Below are positions 1 through 4,838 of a stretch of 5,868 nt of DNA, piece after piece. The notes beneath the pieces are model-generated. The model saw nothing but the letters and a program-made list of their open reading frames with translations. It made no database searches and was not told where the DNA came from. Each line of letters opens with the position of its first letter. Within the stretch, counting starts at the first letter, position 1. Source of the stretch: Candidatus Saccharibacteria bacterium CG10_big_fil_rev_8_21_14_0_10_47_8 (GTDB taxonomy: Bacteria; Patescibacteriota; Saccharimonadia; Saccharimonadales; UBA10212); assembly GCA_002793885.1 (NCBI GenBank), contig PFEG01000011.1, positions 1 to 5,868 on the forward strand, written 5' to 3'. The position numbers were made by a program, and so were the translations under genes.

Positions 1-221
1 TAGCCAGACTGCCCCGGTAACGGGGAGGAAGGAGGGGATGATGTCAGGTCAGTATTACCCTTACACCTTGGGCTACAAACACGCTACAATGGCCGGTACA
101 GAGGGCTGCCAACCCGCGAGGGGGAGCAAATCCCATCAAAGCCGGTCCAAGTTCGGATTGCAGGCTGAAACTCGCCTGCATGAAGCTGGAATCGCTAGTA
201 ACGGTAGGTCAGCATACTACC

Positions 222-259
<38 letters not shown>

Positions 260-293
260 AGTCATGAAAGTCGCCAATACCCGAAGCCCCCGC

Positions 294-456
294 ACCATTG
301 CTGCGCAATTATGCGGAACTTTCATTTTCCATTTCTCATTTTCCATTCATTTTCCATTTCTCATTTTCCAGACAAATCAGTTTGTTAAATGCTAATTGTT
401 AAATAACTTGGCAAATGTTAAATGTAAATTGTGAAATTTCCGCGCGCGGTAGCGGC
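294..456 (+). repeat. Element A: AT-rich hairpin-like insertion inside 16S helix 44
   Basis: This block lies between the two strands of helix 44 and is foreign to ordinary 16S rRNA. Its left arm (317-370) has no G at all and repeats the unit CATTTTCC. Its right arm (371-438) is made of A, T and G with few C, in units such as GTTAAATG and AAATGTAAATTGTGAAA. The arms are therefore roughly complementary and could fold into one long imperfect hairpin. A small hairpin opens it (ATTGC-TGC-GCAAT, 297-309) and a GC-rich segment closes it (440-460). The design matches elements B and C downstream. No transposase or other gene is inside. Whether it is mobile is inference. Confidence 0.8.
323..370 (+). 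repeat. Exact 23-bp tandem duplication within element A
   Basis: Positions 323-345 and 348-370 are identical (23 bp) and separated by TT, giving a period of 25 bp. Each copy itself contains the unit CATTTTCC twice, so there is an inner repeat of about 15 bp. The duplication lies wholly in the G-free left arm, which suggests growth by replication slippage. It is too short and too simple to be a CRISPR array. Confidence 0.9.
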
Positions 457-554
457 GCGGGGTCTAAGGTAGGGGAGATGATTGGGACTAAGTCGTAACA
501 AGGTATCCGTACGAGAACGTGCGGATGGATTACCTCCTTTCTAGGGAGTAATAA

Positions 555-709
555 CCCGTGCTTCGCACGAGATTTACCATTTACCATTTACCATTAACCA
601 TTAATTTACCATTTTCCATTTTCCATTGCAGATGCACTGATAAATGTAAATTGTTAAATAATTGTGAAATGTAAACTTGTAAAATGTTAATTCTCGTGCG
701 GAGCACGAG
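555..709 (+). repeat. Element B: AT-rich element with terminal hairpins between 16S and tRNA-Ile
   Basis: It starts with a hairpin CGTGC-TTC-GCACG (557-569) and ends with CTCGTGC-GGA-GCACGAG (693-709). The two end hairpins are also near complements of each other, so the element has inverted terminal repeats. The left arm (572-627) is free of G and built from TTTACCA and TTTTCCA units. The right arm (about 636-690) is almost free of C and built from AAATGTAAA and TTGTTAAAT units. The whole may fold as one long hairpin in the 16S trailer. It could influence 16S 3' processing or be a non-autonomous mobile repeat; the sequence does not decide. Confidence 0.8.
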
Positions 710-725
710 GTACGGTTGATCTTCG

Positions 726-751
726 TAAACGGAAATGGAACCGACCGTTTA
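726..751 (+). other. Small hairpin in the 16S trailer
   Basis: TAAACGG (726-732) pairs with CCGTTTA (745-751), a perfect 7-bp stem with a 12-nt loop. It lies in the 16S trailer before the terminator. It may be part of a processing signal; the partner leader upstream of 16S is outside the window, so this cannot be tested here. Confidence 0.4.
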
Positions 752-804
752 TATATGGAGAAGGTTCTAAAAAAACGTTAGATTTGCACTACCAAGTTTT
801 CAAT

Positions 805-840
805 AAAGACGCCCGCGTTTTAGGGGGCGTCTTTTATTTT
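805..840 (+). terminator. Intrinsic terminator after the 16S gene
   Basis: A 10-bp stem, AAAGACGCCC (805-814) with GGGCGTCTTT (825-834), encloses a 10-nt loop and runs into a T-rich tail (TTTTATTTT, 832-840). This is a classical Rho-independent terminator. It ends the 16S transcript before the tRNA genes, which implies that 16S is transcribed alone here. Confidence 0.9.
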
Positions 841-851
841 GCTAATTAAGT

Positions 852-881
852 TTGCGTAGAGCTAGCAATCTTCGGTACAAT
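852..881 (+). promoter_or_regulatory. Likely promoter of the tRNA-Ile/tRNA-Ala unit
   Basis: TTGCGT (852-857) and TACAAT (876-881) are spaced by 18 bp and resemble sigma-70 -35 and -10 boxes. They lie just after the 16S terminator and 33 bp before tRNA-Ile, where a new promoter would be required. Transcription would start near 888, leaving a short leader before the tRNA. Confidence 0.65.
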
Positions 882-914
882 ACCCCTGTTGCGAAACGGT
901 TCGGTGGTATACGG

Positions 915-991
915 GGGGCTGTAGCTCAGCTGGTTAGAGCGCGTCACTGATAATGACGAGGTCCCAGGTTCAAGTCCTGGCAGCCCCACCA
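915..991 (+). tRNA. tRNA-Ile(GAT)
   Basis: A full cloverleaf of 77 nt can be drawn. Acceptor GGGGCTG (915-921) pairs with CAGCCCC (981-987). D arm GCTC/GAGC is at 924-940, anticodon stem CGTCA/TGACG (942-946, 954-958) has loop CTGATAA with anticodon GAT at 949-951, and T stem CCAGG/CCTGG has loop TTCAAGT. The discriminator is A and CCA is encoded (989-991). This tRNA is a usual member of bacterial rRNA operon spacers, but here it follows a terminator and seems to have its own promoter. Confidence 0.97.
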
Positions 992-992
992 A

Positions 993-1108
993 GCCCGCCA
1001 AAGGCGGACAATCAGCAATTATCATTTAGCAATTTACATTTTAAGGAAATTGTTTCCGTAATTGTGAATTGAAAACCGTGAATTGTTAAATGCTCGCCGA
1101 AGGTGAGC
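993..1108 (+). repeat. Element C: AT-rich element with terminal hairpins between the two tRNAs
   Basis: It begins two bases after tRNA-Ile and ends three bases before tRNA-Ala. The left end is a hairpin GCCCGCC-AAA-GGCGGAC (993-1009, one C-A mismatch) and the right end GCTCGCC-GAA-GGTGAGC (1092-1108); both have a triloop. The interior changes from C-containing units (ATCATTT, TTTACATTTT) to G-containing units (AATTGTGAATTG, GAATTGTTAAATG). A small perfect hairpin GGAAA-TTG-TTTCC sits at 1045-1057. The build matches elements A and B, so the three are probably one family. In the transcript it would separate two tRNAs that must be processed apart. Confidence 0.75.
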
Positions 1109-1111
1109 CTT

Positions 1112-1188
1112 GGGGATATAGCTCAGTTGGCTAGAGCACCTGCTTTGCAAGCAGGGGGTCCAGGGTTCGAGTCCCTGTATCTCCACCA
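1112..1188 (+). tRNA. tRNA-Ala(TGC)
   Basis: The cloverleaf is complete. Acceptor GGGGATA (1112-1118) pairs with TATCTCC (1178-1184, one G-T pair). D arm GCTC/GAGC is at 1121-1137, anticodon stem CCTGC/GCAGG surrounds loop TTTGCAA with anticodon TGC at 1146-1148, and the T arm carries GGTTCGAGTCC. The discriminator is A and CCA is encoded (1186-1188). It is the usual partner of tRNA-Ile in rRNA spacers. No 23S rRNA starts downstream, and no clear terminator follows. Confidence 0.97.
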
Positions 1189-1323
1189 GAACTCTGAATT
1201 AGAAAAAGGCGCAGGGCAAGCAATTTTTATATATCTGGTCTTTAGCGGCTCGGTAGGCGGCCATAAAACTTATCAAAGAGGCGCGACTTTTAAACATAAA
1301 TATGCTATTAACAGCGGTAAAAC
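1189..1323 (+). other. Gene-free spacer after tRNA-Ala, no 23S rRNA start
   Basis: I see no open frame with a ribosome binding site, no 23S rRNA 5' end and no strong terminator in this stretch. The frame that covers it starts before tRNA-Ala and runs through the tRNA, so it is not a gene. The stretch is AT-rich toward its right end, leading into the promoter region of the first protein gene. Confidence 0.6.
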
Positions 1324-1349
1324 TGTGAAGAATTTCACATCAATATAAT
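1324..1349 (+). promoter_or_regulatory. CRP-like dyad beside a consensus -10 box
   Basis: The 16-bp dyad TGTGAAGAATTTCACA (1324-1339) equals the half-site pattern TGTGA-N6-TCACA known for CRP/FNR-family sites. Four bases later comes a perfect TATAAT (1344-1349), with no good -35 box at the normal distance. A dyad in the -35/spacer position is typical of a repressor site, or it could help a factor replace the missing -35. As RNA it could also form a 6-bp hairpin. No matching regulator gene is in the window, so the assignment to any family is only a resemblance. Confidence 0.4.
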
Positions 1350-1380
1350 TTGCTTTTGTTTTATTAAAGTATGTTACAAT
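1350..1380 (+). promoter_or_regulatory. Likely extended -10 promoter for the surface protein genes
   Basis: TGTTACAAT (1372-1380) is an extended -10 element (TG, one base, TACAAT). A weak -35 candidate, TTGCTT (1350-1355), lies 19 bp upstream. Transcription would start near 1387, leaving a leader of about 36 nt with the SD sequence of the first gene. It may serve all three genes of the + strand group. Confidence 0.5.
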
Positions 1381-1422
1381 TTACTCAAGTTCAAGTTAAA
1401 CGGGTGGGCATACAGGAGAAAT

Positions 1423-1941
1423 ATGAACACTTGGTTTGGCAATAATCTAAAAAAAATCCAAAACAGCTTGCTGATGTTTGCCCCCCTTAAAAATAAAAAA
1501 CTAAAATTTGGCAAAATTGCCGGTCTCGCGACGGCGCTATTTGGCGTCTTTGTGTGGCAGACGGTTGGTGCCGTCAATGCGCCGGCCACCGGTCTGCTGC
1601 CGCCGGCTCAGACCGATAACCAAGCTTTACTTGAAGTTCAAAGTAACACCCCAGCGCCGCTTGATGCGGCAGTGCCGACCACCGGCGCCGTGAACAGCTC
1701 CAGCGCCGATATTAATGTTAATGTCAACGGACAAGACGTGGCCATACCGTCCGAGGGGTCGGTCCATAAAGTCATTAATGACGGCAACGGCACGACAACG
1801 ATTGATGTAAACGTCCAAAACAACTCCTCGGGTTCCAGCAATAATCGTAGCTATGTGCATAGCAACCTGAATATCAACTCCAGCAGCAACACCAGTGTCC
1901 GGCAGGGCGTTGATCAAGATTTCTGGGGAGGCGATATGTAA
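1423..1941 (+). CDS. Small exported or membrane-tethered Asn/Ser-rich protein, function unknown
   Basis: The product has 172 residues. The ATG at 1423 follows AGGAGA (1414-1419) at short spacing, which supports this start. The N-terminus is a long basic region (KNKKLKFGK around residues 23-31) followed by a hydrophobic stretch (about 32-50, IAGLATALFGVFVW...), so it is an export signal or an uncleaved anchor; VGA near residue 49 is a possible cleavage site. The rest is polar, rich in Asn, Ser, Thr and Val, with alternating strands such as DINVNVNGQDV and TTIDVNVQNN, which suggests beta structure. It has no Cys and no C-terminal anchor. It lacks the NT-x-AG motif of the next two genes but shares their composition. 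I do not recognise a family; a role as an accessory or anchor of the same surface structure is inferred from position. Confidence 0.85.
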   Translation: MNTWFGNNLKKIQNSLLMFAPLKNKKLKFGKIAGLATALFGVFVWQTVGAVNAPATGLLPPAQTDNQALLEVQSNTPAPLDAAVPTTGAVNSSSADINVNVNGQDVAIPSEGSVHKVINDGNGTTTIDVNVQNNSSGSSNNRSYVHSNLNINSSSNTSVRQGVDQDFWGGDM

Positions 1942-1962
1942 GGAAGTTTTTTGTTTGTTTCT

Positions 1963-2023
1963 CGGCTTTGAGTGGTTAGATTTAATCAAGACCAGCCGCT
2001 CAAAGTCGGGTAGCAATACCCGG
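1963..2023 (+). promoter_or_regulatory. Intercistronic 13-bp hairpin and GNRA hairpin before gene 2
   Basis: CGGCTTTGAGTGG (1963-1975) pairs with CCGCTCAAAGTCG (1996-2008): 13 pairs, two of them G-U, with a 20-nt loop. A second hairpin CGGGTA-GCAA-TACCCG (2007-2022) has a GNRA tetraloop and shares bases 2006-2008 with the first stem, so the two compete slightly at their junction. No T tract follows, so this is not a standard terminator. It lies 21 nt after the stop of the first gene and upstream of the SD of the second, a place suited to mRNA processing, 3'-end protection or attenuation. Confidence 0.6.
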
Positions 2024-2059
2024 GGTAATATTAATAACCTAAAAGGAAGGAGTAACTTT

Positions 2060-2641
2060 ATGAATAAGTTACTAAAACTAGCAGCTGCAGCCGCAGTGGG
2101 AGCCAGTCTAACGACCGGTATTGCTGCTGCCCAAAGCGGAGGTTCGATTGATAACACTGGTTACAATTCGGACAACAAAGTAATAACAAAAAACATCAAC
2201 AAGGCGGAGGTTGACAACGACAACCACCTGCGCTTGTCCAACAACAACAACCAAAATGCCTATTCTGGCGAGGTTGACGTTAAAAAGAACACTAACGCCG
2301 GCAATGCTGCCAGCGGCAATGCCAGCAACGGCAATTCGCTGAGCGCTACAGTTAGCGTTAGTAACGATGGTCTGGCCGGTTGGTCTTGGGGCTCCAGCGA
2401 CCCAGCCAGTGGTGGTTCAATTGACACGACTGGTGCCAATTCAAACAATGTGATTGTCAACAAGAACATCAACAAGCTGGATGTTGACAACGACAACACC
2501 ATTTGTGTCACCAACACCAACACGCAAGTCGCTACCAGCGGCAGCGTTGAGGTTGAAAAGAACACCAACGCCGGTTCTGCTACAAGCGGCAACGCTTCTA
2601 ACAGCAACAGCTCTTCGTTCAACCTGAGCGTAGCTAACTAA
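2060..2641 (+). CDS. Secreted two-repeat surface protein with NT-x-AG-x-A-x-SG motif
   Basis: The product has 193 residues. ATG 2060 is chosen because AAGGAG (2047-2052) sits 7 nt upstream and the first residues form a clean signal peptide (MNKLLKLAAAAAVGASL..., likely cut after AAA near residue 24). The frame is open upstream to 1895, but that part overlaps gene 1, has no SD and would bury the signal peptide. The mature part consists of two copies with a period of 91 residues: GGSID-x-TG at 27 and 118, KNIN-K-x-(E/D)VDNDN, then NTNAG-x-A-x-SGNAS with the NT at 77 and 168. It is very rich in Asn, Ser, Gly, Ala. One Cys (149) could form a disulfide between subunits. There is no C-terminal anchor, so it is probably released or assembled outside. 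It may be a fibre or coat subunit with beta-solenoid fold; I do not recognise a named family. Confidence 0.9.
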   Translation: MNKLLKLAAAAAVGASLTTGIAAAQSGGSIDNTGYNSDNKVITKNINKAEVDNDNHLRLSNNNNQNAYSGEVDVKKNTNAGNAASGNASNGNSLSATVSVSNDGLAGWSWGSSDPASGGSIDTTGANSNNVIVNKNINKLDVDNDNTICVTNTNTQVATSGSVEVEKNTNAGSATSGNASNSNSSSFNLSVAN

Positions 2642-2740
2642 TAAGCCAAAAATCTCGGCTTAGCGGTTTCTTAAACGCTTAAAGAACGCACCCAACAGGT
2701 GGGAGGCCTAGTCAATAGGTTTCCCACCGAATGCGGGTGC
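2642..2740 (+). promoter_or_regulatory. Structured intergenic RNA between genes 2 and 3
   Basis: The core is GGTGGGAGGCCTA (2698-2710) paired with TAGGTTTCCCACC (2716-2728), 13 pairs with two G-U pairs and a 5-nt loop. An outer stem GCACCC (2688-2693) with GGGTGC (2735-2740) encloses it. Upstream are two smaller hairpins: TAAGCC/GGCTTA (2642-2647, 2657-2662) and, overlapping it at one base, AGCG..TTT/AAACGCT (2662-2679). No T tract follows the strong hairpin. The element may protect the 3' end of the gene 2 message, or control the larger gene downstream. It does not match a riboswitch that I can recognise. Confidence 0.6.
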
Positions 2741-2801
2741 CAAAGATCATTCAACTAAAGATATAACAGCCCTAAACGAGGTGGTATTGAGAGGTGTTCC
2801 C

Positions 2802-4838
2802 ATGGCTAGTAAGCTGGCGAAATCTATAATCAGTCTGGTCCTATCAACTCTTTTGTTAGCGGCCTACCCGATCGGTGTCTTGGCCGAAAGCGCCCCGCCG
2901 GCGGATTCCGCTGTTAAACCAGTGTGCCCAAATGTATCCGGCACCACCGCTCCGACCGGCTCTTCGGCCGGAACTTATAAATTCAATGACATGACCTGCC
3001 TATGGGAAAACGATTATTATACATGGAACCCGGTAACCAAGGTTTACACCCCAAAATTTTCAACCGAATATGTACTTAATCCGGCAACCGGCAACTACGA
3101 ATCCACTACTTGGGTATATGTTGCCTCAGAGGGTAAATATAAATCGGTAGTTACCATAAAGCCGGCTGATCCGCCGGCCGCTACCACCAACTCTGCCGCG
3201 GTGGCGGCTGATTCGGCTTCGGCAGACAGCAGCATTTCCGGCAGCGGCCCGGACTCGGCCAATTCAATTAATAATAACAACCAGAGCAGCGCGCTCTTAA
3301 ACCTTAACTACGACGCTCAGCTGAATAACGGCGTCAACCAGACCGCCCTATCCGGCAACGCCACGCTGCAGGGCAACACGGTGGCCAGCAACGCCACCAG
3401 CGGCAACGCCACCGATGTCACCAATATATTGAACCTGCTGCAATCAACCTTCAACCTGCAGCCGGCTCAGGACATAATGGTCTTTACGGCCAACATCAAC
3501 GGTGACGTTACTGGCGACCTATATCTTGACCCATCGCAAATCAATACCACCGGACCCGGCTCGGTCAACACCGTCAACAATCAAACTGATAACAACCTGA
3601 CGGTTAATTCTCAGGGCAGCGGCCTGATCAACAATGATATCAAGCTTGATGCCACCAGCGGCAACGTCAATATGGCGCAGAACACCAAGGCCGGCAATGC
3701 CACCAGCGGCAATGCCAACGCCGTGGCCAACCTAGTCAATATGATCAACACGGCGATTACCGCCGGCCAGTCGTTCCTGGGCGTACTCAACATTAACGGC
3801 AACTTAAACGGCGATATCCTGCTGCCGCCGAACTTCCTTGACCAGCTGATTGCCAGCGGTGCGCCGCAATCGACGGTTAACCTCAGCCAACAGCAGGTCA
3901 ACAACGTGGTCGCCAATCTGGGGAGCAACCAGACCATTAATAACGATGTCAATTTGAGCGCCGCTTCCGGCAACGTCAATATGGCGCAGAACACCAAGGC
4001 CGGCAATGCCACCAGCGGCAACGCCTCAACCAACCTGACGGTCTTTAACTTGACCGGCCGGCAGGTAGTCGGTGCCAACAGCCTGATGGTGTTTGTCAAT
4101 GTCCTTGGTCAGTGGGTTGGCCTGATTGTTGACGCGCCGGCCGGCAGCAACTCGGCGGCCTACTGCGGCGGCTCCTGCCAGATCAGTGACTCGGTTAGAA
4201 ACAACGCCAAAATCAATGACAGTTCAACCAACACCATTAACAATAACCTGGACATTAATGCCCGTTCCGGAGGCGTCGGTGTGACACAGAACACCAATGC
4301 TGGCGACGCCACCAGCGGTGATGCCACGGCCAGCGCCAATCTGGCCAACGTCATCAACAGCCAGCTATCGCTGACCGACTGGTTCGGCTTCCTGTTCATC
4401 AACGTCTTTGGTACTTGGCACGGCAGCTTCGGCATCAACACTGATGCCGGCGAACTGACTAAGGCGCTGGCAGAGTCCGGACTTCCGGGCTATAGCTCCA
4501 GCAGCGTACCGGCGGCTGCCAAAGTCTTCCAATTCATACCGAAAGACGGCGGTTACCAATTGAGCGCTGTTAGCAACAATAACTCTCAGTCCGGTAACGA
4601 TAACTCCAACAGCAAAAACTTTGTGCTTGGTGCTAACACCGGTAAGACTAACAACCCGCCAGCTCACCAGCGCGGCGGCAGCTCAATGTTGCCGCTAGTC
4701 GCCATTTTTGCCTTCTTAGGCATAATGAGCGCTGGCGGTTTGGCCGAATACGGCGGCCGCTTTAAAGAGCGCCTGCTTGTCCAACGGCTCAACGCTCAGG
4801 GCCAACGTAAGGCGTGGCTGCGCTTCACTATTTTCTAG
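2802..4838 (+). CDS. Large membrane-anchored surface protein with four ~100-residue repeats
   Basis: The product has 678 residues. ATG 2802 is preferred over GTG 2781 because GAGAGGTG lies about 7 nt upstream and the signal peptide starts here (MASKLAKSIISLVLSTLL..., likely cut after VLA at 28). Residues 42-120 form an aromatic-rich domain with two Cys (42, 66) and Y/W...TG-x-Y units. Four repeats follow (about 152-250, 251-356, 357-459, 460-547). Each has an Asn-rich start, then SG-x-V-x-x-x-QNT-(K/N)-AG-x-ATSG-x-A, with the NT at 192, 294, 397 and 497, then a hydrophobic N-(I/V)-x-G-x-x-x-G strand (FINVFGTWHG, VLNINGNLNG). A CGGSC pair (455, 459) lies between repeats 3 and 4. A membrane segment (about 629-650) and a basic tail (RFKERLLVQRL...) close it. 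It shares its motif with gene 2, so it may be the membrane-held partner. No LPXTG is seen. Function is inferred; the architecture is clear. Confidence 0.92.
   Translation: MASKLAKSIISLVLSTLLLAAYPIGVLAESAPPADSAVKPVCPNVSGTTAPTGSSAGTYKFNDMTCLWENDYYTWNPVTKVYTPKFSTEYVLNPATGNYESTTWVYVASEGKYKSVVTIKPADPPAATTNSAAVAADSASADSSISGSGPDSANSINNNNQSSALLNLNYDAQLNNGVNQTALSGNATLQGNTVASNATSGNATDVTNILNLLQSTFNLQPAQDIMVFTANINGDVTGDLYLDPSQINTTGPGSVNTVNNQTDNNLTVNSQGSGLINNDIKLDATSGNVNMAQNTKAGNATSGNANAVANLVNMINTAITAGQSFLGVLNINGNLNGDILLPPNFLDQLIASGAPQSTVNLSQQQVNNVVANLGSNQTINNDVNLSAASGNVNMAQNTKAGNATSGNASTNLTVFNLTGRQVVGANSLMVFVNVLGQWVGLIVDAPAGSNSAAYCGGSCQISDSVRNNAKINDSSTNTINNNLDINARSGGVGVTQNTNAGDATSGDATASANLANVINSQLSLTDWFGFLFINVFGTWHGSFGINTDAGELTKALAESGLPGYSSSSVPAAAKVFQFIPKDGGYQLSAVSNNNSQSGNDNSNSKNFVLGANTGKTNNPPAHQRGGSSMLPLVAIFAFLGIMSAGGLAEYGGRFKERLLVQRLNAQGQRKAWLRFTIF
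3659..4021 (+). repeat. Exact 54-bp direct repeat within the large surface protein gene
   Basis: Positions 3659-3712 and 3968-4021 are identical over 54 bp, 309 bp (103 codons) apart. They encode the NVNMAQNTKAGNATSGN core of repeats 2 and 3. The flanking parts of the repeats differ strongly, so identity at DNA level in the core points to recent copying, gene conversion or strong constraint. Confidence 0.9.

Noticed and set aside
323..370. CRISPR-like direct repeats
   Set aside because: Only two copies with a 2-nt gap and no spacers; it is a simple tandem duplication.
294..456. Self-splicing or nuclease-bearing intron in 16S
   Set aside because: I see no group I or II core motifs and no nuclease frame. 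It is too short and low in complexity, and it matches the nearby spacer elements instead.
1103..1348. Open frame of 81 residues on the + strand (starting MSLGDIAQLARAPALQ)
   Set aside because: It reads straight through tRNA-Ala. The peptide is the false translation of the tRNA sequence, and no SD precedes it.
1895..2059. Upstream start for the two-repeat protein, giving 248 residues
   Set aside because: It overlaps the end of gene 1, crosses the hairpin region and puts 55 residues before a perfect signal peptide; ATG 2060 has an AAGGAG at proper spacing.
1627..2157. Long minus-strand frames opposite the surface protein genes (also 2260-2622, 3611-4099, 4160-4441, 4365-4667)
   Set aside because: These are shadows caused by Asn/Ser/Gly/Ala-rich codons on the + strand; they lack SD sequences and show odd Leu/Val-rich composition.
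2762..2767. TATAAC as a -10 box for the large surface gene
   Set aside because: No -35-like hexamer lies 16 to 18 bp upstream, and the context does not require a separate promoter.
2781..2801. GTG start for the large surface protein, giving 685 residues
   Set aside because: The only purine-rich stretch touches the GTG directly. ATG 2802 has GAGAGGTG at good spacing and begins the signal peptide.
4600..4838. LPXTG-type sorting signal at the end of the large surface protein
   Set aside because: No LPXTG or close variant stands before the membrane segment, and the tail is about 28 residues, so a plain membrane anchor is the simpler reading.
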